From: Bacillota bacterium
GTDB lineage: Bacteria; Bacillota; Clostridia; Tissierellales; Sedimentibacteraceae
Assembly: GCA_029239575.1 (NCBI GenBank)
Contig: JARBUP010000059.1
Location: 1-12,255, forward strand
Direction: 5' to 3'
DNA: 12,255 nucleotides
Shown piece after piece: positions 1 through 6,585 of the stretch. Under the pieces are notes generated by a model that had not been told where the DNA came from, ran no database searches, and worked only from the letters and a program-made list of their open reading frames with translations. Numbering within the stretch: the first letter of the stretch is position 1; every line of letters begins with the position of its first letter. Made by a program: the position numbers and the translations under genes.

Positions 1-625
1 CAGTAATTATTACTACTTTATCTGCAAATTCTGCATCTACTCTTGCATATCCTAATGAACCACAAGGAGCTTTACCGTGGGAACCGTTGCTGTTTCCATA
101 TGCATCTGAACTTGAAGCACCTAAAAACGCAACATCTATATGAAGTTCACCAGTTTCTACAGCTCTTGCACGTCCTCCGTGAGATCTTATAATAACTGGA
201 TTTTCCATTAAACCATTAGATATAGCTGCTCCCACTTTATCCCTTAAACCACTTGAAGTTATATTAGTTATTACGCCATTTTTTATATGGTTTATAATTG
301 GTTCATGAATATTAGCAATTGAACTTGAAGCTAATGTTAAATTTTTAAATCCTTTTTTAGCTATTTCTTCTAAAACTAAATTTAAAATACCATCGCCTTC
401 TCTGAAATGGTGATGAAAAGAAATCGTCATTCCATCTTTTAAACCTGTTTTGTCTATAGCTTCACTTATTGATTCAAGTAATTTTGTTTCTCCTGGATGG
501 TAAGAACCGCTTACAACACCTGAAGCTCTTTTATATGAATGTCTTCTTGAATATTGTCCTTCGAAAACACCATATTTTTCTGCATATATATCTGGTATTT
601 CAATACCTGCTTTATTTTTAGCCAT
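1..625 (-). CDS. citF: Citrate lyase alpha subunit CitF (citrate CoA-transferase), N-terminal part, cut by window edge
   Basis: In the citrate lyase complex, CitF transfers the acyl-carrier thioester from acetate to citrate, giving citryl-ACP for CitE to cleave. About 208 N-terminal residues are visible, out of roughly 510 usual for the family, and the frame is open to the left edge. Recognisable family stretches are an N-terminal GVFEGQYSRRHSYKRA segment, then SFHHHFREGDG, then a glycine-rich SHGGRARAVETGELHIDVAFL-type stretch and GNSNGSHGKAPCGSLGYA. The ATG at 625-623 lies 1 nt after the citE stop codon, and its AAGGAG ribosome site sits inside the end of citE, so the two are probably translationally coupled. 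Homologous subunits also make up citramalate lyase. The transporter and ligase next door favour citrate, but this is inference. Confidence 0.95.
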   Translation of the reverse strand, partial: MAKNKAGIEIPDIYAEKYGVFEGQYSRRHSYKRASGVVSGSYHPGETKLLESISEAIDKTGLKDGMTISFHHHFREGDGILNLVLEEIAKKGFKNLTLASSSIANIHEPIINHIKNGVITNITSSGLRDKVGAAISNGLMENPVIIRSHGGRARAVETGELHIDVAFLGASSSDAYGNSNGSHGKAPCGSLGYARVDAEFADKVVIIT

Positions 626-626
626 T

Positions 627-1517
627 TTATTCTCCTTTCTTATACAAACCAGCTTTTTCTGCGAGCATTAAAACTCTTTGTGCTCGTTCAACTATAGGTT
701 TGTCAATCATTTTTCCATTAAGTGCAATTACGCCCGATCCTCTTGCTTCAGCTTCTTCTATAGCATAAATTACATCTTTTGCTTGGTTTATTTCTTTTTC
801 AGTAGGAGTATATACAGAATTTACTATTGGTATTTGTCTTGGGTTTATTACCGATTTTCCATCAAAACCAATTTGTTTTATAAATTCTGTTTCTTTTCTT
901 AATGTTTCTTCATCATCCACATTTGAAAATACAGTATCAAGTGCTGCTATACCTGCAGCTCTTGCTGCATGAACTATCATAGAACGAGCGAAAAATATTT
1001 CTTCAGAATCTCTGTCAGCATAACGTCTTGTTTTCATAGCCGTAACATAATCTTCAGAGCCTAAAGCAATTCCTATTAATCTTTTACTTGCTAAAGCTAT
1101 TGAAAGAGCATTTAAAACTCCCTTTGGTCCTTCTATAGCAGCTAACATTTTTGTAGAACCTATTTCTCTTCCGCATTTTTTTTCTGCATCTTCAATTACT
1201 GCTTCTGCTTCAACAACATCGTTTGCTTCATCTGTTTTAGGTAATCTAATTACATTTATACCTGCTCTTACCATTGCATAGATATCATCTTTACCACCCA
1301 TATCAAGGCTGTTTATTCTTACAACTGTTTCTGTATCGCCGTAATCAAATGTTTTAATAGCATTATATAATAAAAATCTTGAAGTATCTTTTTCTTTCAA
1401 TGATATTGAATCTTCAAGATCAAACATTATTGAATCTGCTCCATAAATATTTGCATCCCTCATCATTCCAGGATTACTTGCAGGAACAAACATCATTGTT
1501 CTTCTTAAACGTTCCAT
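627..1517 (-). CDS. citE: Citrate lyase beta subunit CitE (citryl-ACP lyase)
   Basis: CitE cleaves citryl-ACP to oxaloacetate and acetyl-ACP, and acts as a Mg-dependent TIM-barrel lyase of the HpcH/HpaI superfamily. The start RRTMMFVPASNPGMM, the FDLEDSIS acidic metal site, the VRLN-like VRIN segment, AAIEGPKGV (metal-binding Glu) and GFDGKSVINPRQI are family hallmarks in the expected order. The frame extends to a TTG at 1535, but I choose the ATG at 1517. It begins the conserved MERLRRTMM start and has GGGAGGA about 10 nt upstream, whereas the longer form would place that Shine-Dalgarno inside the coding sequence. The protein is 296 residues, normal for the family. It overlaps the end of citD by 13 nt and is followed by citF after 1 nt. 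Confidence 0.96.
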   Translation of the reverse strand: MERLRRTMMFVPASNPGMMRDANIYGADSIMFDLEDSISLKEKDTSRFLLYNAIKTFDYGDTETVVRINSLDMGGKDDIYAMVRAGINVIRLPKTDEANDVVEAEAVIEDAEKKCGREIGSTKMLAAIEGPKGVLNALSIALASKRLIGIALGSEDYVTAMKTRRYADRDSEEIFFARSMIVHAARAAGIAALDTVFSNVDDEETLRKETEFIKQIGFDGKSVINPRQIPIVNSVYTPTEKEINQAKDVIYAIEEAEARGSGVIALNGKMIDKPIVERAQRVLMLAEKAGLYKKGE

Positions 1518-1822
1518 GTGTCTATTTCCTCCCAATCATAATTTGATGTTATTTCAGAAGAGCGGTGAACAGCTGCAATAGTTCTTGCTTTTATAGTACA
1601 GTCAAGTGCACCTTTGTCAACTACAACACATTTTGCATCTGTTATTCCCATTTCAGCAAGAGTTTCATTAATCAATTGTCTGATTTTTCTGCCATATTGT
1701 TTTTCTACGTTGCTTTTTAAATCAATTTCAATTCCTTTATTATCGTTATTGTCGATAATAATTTGAATATCCGATGATTCTAATGTGCCAGCAACAGCTT
1801 GTTTTTTGATTTCAAATTTCAA
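1505..1822 (-). CDS. citD: Citrate lyase gamma subunit CitD (acyl carrier protein)
   Basis: This is the small acyl carrier protein of citrate lyase. It carries the 2'-(5''-phosphoribosyl)-3'-dephospho-CoA prosthetic group on a serine. The AVAGTLESSDIQI motif near the N-terminus contains the attachment serine, here Ser16, which aligns with Ser14 of the Klebsiella protein. The length of 105 residues is close to the family norm. The start codon is TTG (1822-1820), 3 nt after the citC stop, with a modest AGGA ribosome site inside the citC end. No nearby ATG is in frame ahead of the conserved region. The weak start on the carrier subunit and its 13-nt overlap with citE may tune subunit stoichiometry. 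The citX/citG enzymes that make and attach the group are not in the window and may lie left of citF. Confidence 0.94.
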   Translation of the reverse strand: MKFEIKKQAVAGTLESSDIQIIIDNNDNKGIEIDLKSNVEKQYGRKIRQLINETLAEMGITDAKCVVVDKGALDCTIKARTIAAVHRSSEITSNYDWEEIDTWNV

Positions 1823-1825
1823 ATC

Positions 1826-2854
1826 TTACACATCCTTTTCTATGATCTTTTTTTGAATTTCTTTGCCTTTACTTGAATTTAAAAATTCATAAGTTGATTG
1901 AGGAACTAATTGCTTTAATGCATCCATTTCATTTTCTTTAAAAAGTTTTCGTACCCTTGAAGCACTTATGACTTCGTTAAGAATTTCTTTTCTTGGTATT
2001 ACAATAAGCTGTAGGTCCATCCCAAAAACATCATTTAAAGCTTTATTATAAATTGCAGTAGCAGGGGAAAGTGGTTCTTCTCCAACATATCTTATTTTAA
2101 TATTTAAAGCTTTAGCTATATAGTTTTTAAAAATAAGAGCATCTAAACTTGCATGAATGTAAGTTACATCATCATTTTCTTTTAAGAAATATGAAGGAAA
2201 TGTTTTTGCTGAAACCATATAATCTCCTGTTTCATGTAAAATTACATTTTTAAGATGTTTTGTTCCCTTTTGTACTAATTCATATCTTATTTTACTTGGA
2301 AAATCAGATAAATCCTCGGATAAAACAAAAAGATGTAAAATATCATTTTCATTAGAAGCTTTTTCTACCAAATGCAAATGTCCATTAGTAAATGGGTTTG
2401 CATTCATCACAATGCCTGCAATTTTTTCGCCGTATAATTTTGTTTTTTCTAATTCTTCTACAAAATTATCCAAACCTTTTGTTGCCTTTTCTAAAAAAAC
2501 AAGTTTGTCTTTTACTCTGGCAATTTCTTTAAATCCTAAATAAGTAAAGGATTCTGCAGTTTCTTCTTTTGTATAGACGTAACATGATATATAATCTCTA
2601 TCAAATATTTCAGACATTAAATTAGTGATTAGCATGTTAAAAACTGAACCACCTGAATATTCGTTTGTTACAGCTACACATTTAATTATGTTTTGAAAAA
2701 TAGAACCTGTTGCGATTAATTTTTCATTATCGAAAACTCCTGCAGTATAATCAATTGTTTTTTCTGGCTGGATGTTTGCATTTAAAAGCAAACTTTCCCA
2801 ATTGCTTTTTACTTGAGAATCTCTTTTTATATGCATTTTTTTTATTGTTAGCAT
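1826..2854 (-). CDS. citC: [Citrate (pro-3S)-lyase] ligase CitC
   Basis: CitC acetylates the thiol of the CitD prosthetic group with acetate and ATP, which activates citrate lyase. The protein has 342 residues. The N-terminal part, about 1-130, looks like a GNAT-type acetyltransferase domain. The C-terminal part, about 145-342, is a nucleotidyltransferase domain with the NPFTNGH motif (TNGH at 156-159, the T/HxGH signature) and ISASR at 296-300, which matches the ISxSR/STxxR-type second motif. It is the first gene of the minus-strand operon. Its ATG is preceded by AGGAGA at a 6-nt distance. Upstream is the long divergent region shared with the citrate transporter gene. The order citC-D-E-F is the classic citrate fermentation arrangement. 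Confidence 0.95.
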   Translation of the reverse strand: MLTIKKMHIKRDSQVKSNWESLLLNANIQPEKTIDYTAGVFDNEKLIATGSIFQNIIKCVAVTNEYSGGSVFNMLITNLMSEIFDRDYISCYVYTKEETAESFTYLGFKEIARVKDKLVFLEKATKGLDNFVEELEKTKLYGEKIAGIVMNANPFTNGHLHLVEKASNENDILHLFVLSEDLSDFPSKIRYELVQKGTKHLKNVILHETGDYMVSAKTFPSYFLKENDDVTYIHASLDALIFKNYIAKALNIKIRYVGEEPLSPATAIYNKALNDVFGMDLQLIVIPRKEILNEVISASRVRKLFKENEMDALKQLVPQSTYEFLNSSKGKEIQKKIIEKDV

Positions 2855-3125
2855 ATGATTTCTCCTGCATTATTTAAAATGGCTTTTAGAGTATAATTTT
2901 TACCCTAACAGTAAATATTATACTCTATATTGTGATTTTTGAGTGTTTTTTCACTGTTCTTTTATAACACCTTCAAAAATGTGTTAATAAGCAGATTTAA
3001 TTAATAAAATACTATAATCGTTATTTGAACAGTGCGTTTTAAGTGTTTTTTTTGCAAAAAAGGCTTGTTAAGAGCGTTTGCTTGTAATATACTCATAAAA
3101 AATCATAAACAAAAGGAGAATTTTT
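2855..3125. promoter_or_regulatory. Divergent control region between citCDEF and the citrate transporter
   Basis: This 271-bp AT-rich stretch holds no gene. It contains an 11-bp inverted repeat (2887-2897 with 2917-2927) that places a TATAAT on each strand; the minus-strand copy at 2922-2917 is a candidate -10 for citC, but I find no good -35 for it. A second inverted repeat is CACTGTTC (2952-2959) with GAACAGTG (3027-3034). A third is TAACAC (2965-2970) with GTGTTA (2981-2986). AGTGTTTTTT occurs twice, at 2942 and 3042. A weak -35 together with dyads suggests activator-dependent control, for example by a citrate-responsive regulator, but no regulator gene is visible here. Confidence 0.55.
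3065..3093 (+). promoter_or_regulatory. Putative sigma-A promoter of the citrate transporter gene
   Basis: TTGTTA (3065-3070) and TATACT (3088-3093) are separated by 17 nt. Transcription would begin near 3100, leaving a short leader before the AAGGAG ribosome site (3113-3118) and the ATG at 3126. The match is good but imperfect in both hexamers. Confidence 0.55.
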
Positions 3126-4499
3126 ATGTTAACATTTTTATCTTGGTCAATGATTATAGTATTCATGATATTAATCATTAAAAAGAAACTTACACCATTT
3201 TCAGCATTAATATTAGTACCAATTGCTTTTACATTAGTTGGATCGTTTTTAGGACTTTATTCAGCTCAAGTTACAGAATTAAAAGAAATAGCAAATCCTA
3301 CTATGTTAGATCAAATATTAGTTATAGGTGATTGGACTGTAGCAGGAGTTAAGAAAGTTTCTACAACTGCAGTAATGTTATTATTTGCAATATTATATTT
3401 CTCAATCATGCTTAATGCTGGATTATTTGATCCAGTTACAAAAAAAATGATTCAATTCGCACAAGGCGACCCTGTTAAAGTTATAGTTGCTACAGCTGTA
3501 GTATCTGCAGTAGTATCTTTAAACGGAGATGGTACAACAACTACTTTAATAGTATGTACTGCATTTATTCCTCTTTACAAAGAGTTAGGAATAAAAATGA
3601 TGAACTTAGGTGTTGTATTAATATTGATGAACACAATAATGAACTTGCTTCCATGGGGCGGTCCAACTGCACGTGTTATATCAGTATTAAACACAGTTGG
3701 TGAACAAGAGATATTAAGAGCGCTTGTTCCAGGTATGATTGCTTCAATTATTTATATGCTTGGTGTTGCTTACTACTTGGGAACTAAAGAAAGAAAAAGA
3801 CTGGGTATTAAAAAATTAACTAAAGAAGACATAGAAAAATTAACAGAAGTAACAGATCCTGATACACTTGCTTTAAGAAGACCTAAGTATATTTGGTTCA
3901 ATGCAATTATGACAATTCTTATAGTTATAATGCTTGTTATGGGAACTTTCCCATCAGTATTTTTATTCTTAATAGGTACTGCAATTGCTTTAGTTGTTAA
4001 CTACAAAAAATTAAGCGAACAAAAACAAAGAATCCAAGACAATGCTGGAGATGCTTTACAGGTTGTTATCCTCGTATTAGGCGCAGGTATTTTCATGGGA
4101 ATGTTTACTGGAACTGGAATGGCTGATGCATTGGCAATAAGCATGACTAAATTAATACCATCAAGTTTCGGAAGATTCTGGGGACTTATAGTTGCAATAC
4201 TTTCTGCACCTGGAACATTCTTCTTATCAAATGACGCATTCTATTACGGAGTTTTACCAGTATTAGCACAAGCTGGAGAACAATATGGATTTACTGCATT
4301 AGAGCTTGGAACTGCATCATTGTTAGGTCAGGCATTCCACTTGTTAAGTCCTCTTGTTGCATTTATTTACTTGTTATTAAACCTTACAGGTCTTGATATG
4401 GGTGAATGGCAAAAAGAATCTGCAAAGTGGGCAACAGGTATGTTTATACTATTTATAGGAATGGCTGCAATAACAGGCGCAGTACCATTGTTTAAGTAA
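3126..4499 (+). CDS. CitMHS-family citrate/metal-citrate transporter
   Basis: This is a polytopic membrane protein of 457 residues, very hydrophobic, with about twelve predicted membrane segments. It resembles Bacillus CitM/CitH, which import citrate complexed with a divalent metal in symport with protons. The N-terminal LFAILYFSIMLNAGLFDPV segment and the NGDGTTTT motif (DGDGTTT in the Bacillus proteins) identify the CitMHS family. Further conserved parts are LLPWGGPTARV, a charged central loop about residues 210-255, and LSNDAFYYGVLPVLAQAG in the second half. It is transcribed divergently from citCDEF, so it is the likely citrate entry route for the lyase. Which metal it prefers (Mg or Ca) cannot be read from the sequence. 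No convincing hairpin terminator follows it; the next 60 bp are AT-rich only. Confidence 0.9.
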   Translation: MLTFLSWSMIIVFMILIIKKKLTPFSALILVPIAFTLVGSFLGLYSAQVTELKEIANPTMLDQILVIGDWTVAGVKKVSTTAVMLLFAILYFSIMLNAGLFDPVTKKMIQFAQGDPVKVIVATAVVSAVVSLNGDGTTTTLIVCTAFIPLYKELGIKMMNLGVVLILMNTIMNLLPWGGPTARVISVLNTVGEQEILRALVPGMIASIIYMLGVAYYLGTKERKRLGIKKLTKEDIEKLTEVTDPDTLALRRPKYIWFNAIMTILIVIMLVMGTFPSVFLFLIGTAIALVVNYKKLSEQKQRIQDNAGDALQVVILVLGAGIFMGMFTGTGMADALAISMTKLIPSSFGRFWGLIVAILSAPGTFFLSNDAFYYGVLPVLAQAGEQYGFTALELGTASLLGQAFHLLSPLVAFIYLLLNLTGLDMGEWQKESAKWATGMFILFIGMAAITGAVPLFK

Positions 4500-4558
4500 A
4501 TATAGTAAATATTAATATAAAATTTTAGAAAATATTATAAATAATAAAAAATTTCTTA

Positions 4559-4587
4559 TTGACTAAAAAGTTATATTGATGTATAAT
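4559..4587 (+). promoter_or_regulatory. Sigma-A promoter of hutH
   Basis: TTGACT (4559-4564), a 17-nt spacer and a perfect TATAAT (4582-4587) form one of the best promoters in the window. Transcription would start near 4594, giving a leader of about 160 nt before the hutH ATG. A strong constitutive promoter fits control by termination in the leader. Confidence 0.85.
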
Positions 4588-4604
4588 GTGTTTAATAAAA
4601 ATAA

Positions 4605-4680
4605 TTGCCTATAGATATTAGATAATAGGGGGCAAATTTTAGTATATTTTATATACTGAAATTTGTCCTTTTTATTTTTT
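4605..4680 (+). promoter_or_regulatory. HutP-type antitermination leader of hutH (three UAG triplets plus terminator)
   Basis: UAG triplets begin at 4612, 4619 and 4626, giving an exact UAG-N4-UAG-N4-UAG array. This is the RNA geometry recognised by the HutP hexamer in B. subtilis. A fourth UAG at 4640, 14 nt further, lies in the same 7-nt phase inside the 5' arm of the terminator. The array ends 1 nt before that arm begins. TTGCC (4605-4609) can pair with GGCAA (4631-4635). That pairing would loop out the UAG array and compete with the base of the terminator. The hutP gene in the same window supplies the expected binding protein. The spacing is seen directly; the binding is inferred. Confidence 0.85.
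4630..4680 (+). terminator. Intrinsic terminator in the hutH leader
   Basis: An 18-bp stem (4630-4647 with 4651-4668) has two G-U wobbles and a TTT loop, followed at once by a U-rich run to 4680. It lies between the hutH promoter and the hutH start, so without antitermination it should stop most hutH transcription. It does not follow a stop codon closely, so it is a regulatory attenuator rather than the end of the citrate transporter unit. Confidence 0.9.
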
Positions 4681-4754
4681 TCAAATTTTGATATTAATGT
4701 CATTATAGGATTTTAAATTTTAAAAAATAAATATAAATGCATGGAGGCATGATT

Positions 4755-6278
4755 ATGGTAACTATTACAGGAAATACATTGACTTTAGAAGAAGTTGTAA
4801 GGGTGTGTAGATTAAATGAGCAAGTTGAGCTTTCAAATGGTGCAATTGAAAAGATATTAAAGTCAAGAAAAATAGTTGATGATTTTGTTGATAACGGAGA
4901 TGTTGTTTATGGTATTACTACTGGATTTGGAAAATTCAGCGATGTTTCAATATCAAAAGAGGAATCAAAATTATTGCAGAAAAATTTAATTATTACTCAT
5001 GCTGTAGGCGCAGGGAAACCATTTGCTAATGAAGTAGTAAGAGGAATAATGCTTCTTAGAGTTAATAATTTAGCAAAAGGATATTCTGGAGCTAAACTTG
5101 AGACTATTGAAACTTTAATTCAAATGCTAAATAAAAAAGTTCATCCAATTATACCTGAAAAAGGTTCTCTTGGTGCAAGCGGAGATTTAGCCCCATTATC
5201 CCATATGGTACTTCCTATGATTGGTTTAGGAGAAGCTGAATATGAGGGTGTTGTAATGTCTGGCGAAGAAGCAATGAAAAAAGCTGATATCCCTGTTGTA
5301 GAATTGACATCTAAAGAAGGATTGGCTTTAATTAACGGAACTCAAGCTATGACAAGTGTTGGTGCCTTAGCAATTTATGATGCAATAAATTTAATTAAAG
5401 TATCTGATATTGCAGCTGCTCTTAGTTTTGAAGCTCATAACGGAATTGTAACTGCTCTTGACCATAAAGTTCATAAAGTAAGACCTCATAAAGGTCAGAT
5501 GGATACTGCTAAGATTATTTTAAACATGTTAAATAACAGTAAAATGACAACAAAACAAGGTGAAATAAGAGTTCAGGATGCATATTCTTTGAGATGCACA
5601 CCTCAAGTTCACGGTGCAAGCAAGGATGCTATTAATTATGTAAAAGATAAAGTTGAAATCGAAATTAATTCAGTAACAGATAATCCAATTATATTCCCTG
5701 AAACTTTAGAAGGAATATCAGGAGGAAATTTCCACGGTCAACCTATGGCTCTTTCATTTGATTTTCTTGGAATTGCTTTAGCTGAATTAGCAAATATTTC
5801 TGAAAGAAGACTTGAAAGACTTGTTAATCCAAGTTTAAGCGGGCTCCCTGCGTTTTTGGTTGAAAAAGGCGGACTTAATTCAGGTTTTATGATAGTTCAG
5901 TATTCTGCAGCTTCATTAGTATCTGAAAATAAAGTTCTTGCTCATCCTGCAAGTGTTGACAGCATACCATCATCAGGAAACCAAGAAGACCATGTTTCAA
6001 TGGGTACAATTGCTGCAAGAAAAGCCAGAGAAATAATGGAGAATGTAAGAAGAGTATTGTCCATGGAAATTATGTGCGCATGCCAGGGAATAGATTTAAG
6101 AGGAAATAAAGGTTTAGGTGACGGAACAAAGTCAGTTTATGAAGCAGTGAGAAAATTAGTTCCAACATTAGATGAGGACAGACCTTTATATGAAGATATA
6201 AATAAATGCGAACAGTTAATTATAGATGAAACAATAATAAAAGAATGCGAAAAACAAATTGGTGTTATAGAGTTTTAA
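4755..6278 (+). CDS. hutH: Histidine ammonia-lyase HutH
   Basis: HutH removes ammonia from L-histidine to give trans-urocanate, the first step of histidine breakdown in the cytoplasm. The MIO prosthetic group forms from Ala141-Ser142-Gly143 in the motif GSLGASGDLAPLSHM. Other family features are YGITTGFG, NLIITHAVGAG, the SVTDNPI segment and FHGQPMA. The frame opens with ATG codons at 4737, 4749 and 4755; I choose 4755 because GGAGG (4743-4747) is 7 nt upstream of it and overlaps or nearly touches the others. This gives 507 residues, like known HutH (about 508). The HutP-type leader argues for histidine over tyrosine or phenylalanine as substrate. The usual partners hutU, hutI and hutG are not adjacent. 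Confidence 0.95.
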   Translation: MVTITGNTLTLEEVVRVCRLNEQVELSNGAIEKILKSRKIVDDFVDNGDVVYGITTGFGKFSDVSISKEESKLLQKNLIITHAVGAGKPFANEVVRGIMLLRVNNLAKGYSGAKLETIETLIQMLNKKVHPIIPEKGSLGASGDLAPLSHMVLPMIGLGEAEYEGVVMSGEEAMKKADIPVVELTSKEGLALINGTQAMTSVGALAIYDAINLIKVSDIAAALSFEAHNGIVTALDHKVHKVRPHKGQMDTAKIILNMLNNSKMTTKQGEIRVQDAYSLRCTPQVHGASKDAINYVKDKVEIEINSVTDNPIIFPETLEGISGGNFHGQPMALSFDFLGIALAELANISERRLERLVNPSLSGLPAFLVEKGGLNSGFMIVQYSAASLVSENKVLAHPASVDSIPSSGNQEDHVSMGTIAARKAREIMENVRRVLSMEIMCACQGIDLRGNKGLGDGTKSVYEAVRKLVPTLDEDRPLYEDINKCEQLIIDETIIKECEKQIGVIEF

Positions 6279-6585
6279 TTACTTAAGTAAGAAAATTTTC
6301 TTAATGGGAATGCATTAAGGTCTTAAGTCAGTATTGCATTCCTATTAAGGATTTTACCAAACAGCTATTGGATCGGGAATTTGGCATTGTAACTAATTAA
6401 ATTGTATTTGGCGGAAATTCTTAGAAAGTAGATATAAGAATGTGAGTTCGGTCTATTAATTAACAGGAAATCGAATTCGTAAATTAAATAATAAGGAGAG
6501 CGTTAAAGAAATAATTATTTTTAAATTTTCTATTGGATTTATAAAGTAACAAATTGAAAAAGTACCTAAATAAAAGGAGAAAAAA
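6279..6585 (+). other. Structured 307-bp intergenic region between hutH and the transporter
   Basis: There is no gene here on either strand. Directly after the hutH stop comes a 12-nt palindrome (6279-6290) and an overlapping perfect 16-nt palindrome (6288-6303). Then a 15-bp hairpin (6300-6314 with 6335-6349, one G-U pair, 20-nt loop) follows; its tail ATTTTACC is too poor in U for a clear terminator. Further on are a possible weak promoter (TTGGCA 6381, TGTATT 6403), a 7-bp hairpin (6417-6441) and UAG-N4-UAG-N4-AAG (6422-6438). I see no T-box sequence or other riboswitch I recognise. Confidence 0.5.
6300..6349 (+). terminator. Possible weak terminator or RNA-stabilising hairpin after hutH
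   Basis: A 15-bp stem (6300-6314 with 6335-6349) contains one G-U wobble and starts 21 nt after the hutH stop. The stem is strong but only four U residues follow after GA, so efficient rho-independent termination is doubtful. It may instead protect the 3' end of the hutH message, and transcription could continue into the transporter gene. Confidence 0.4.

Noticed and set aside
678..902. Plus-strand open frame inside citE
   Set aside because: It is an antisense shadow of citE with Phe/Tyr-rich low-complexity translation and no ribosome site.
1518..1535. TTG start extending CitE by six residues
   Set aside because: The extension consists of the Shine-Dalgarno region itself, and the family N-terminus begins at the ATG at 1517.
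3071..3086. Catabolite-control (cre) site in the citrate transporter promoter
   Set aside because: AGAGCGTTTGC contains a central CG but does not fit the cre consensus on either side.
4737..4754. Longer HutH start at the ATG at 4737 or 4749
   Set aside because: The GGAGG ribosome site (4743-4747) lies inside or directly against these starts; only 4755 has normal spacing and matches the usual HutH length.
6279..6585. T-box or other known riboswitch in front of the transporter gene
   Set aside because: The length fits, but there is no T-box sequence (GGTGGNACCGCG-like), no terminator/antiterminator pair before the start, and no other riboswitch core that I recognise.
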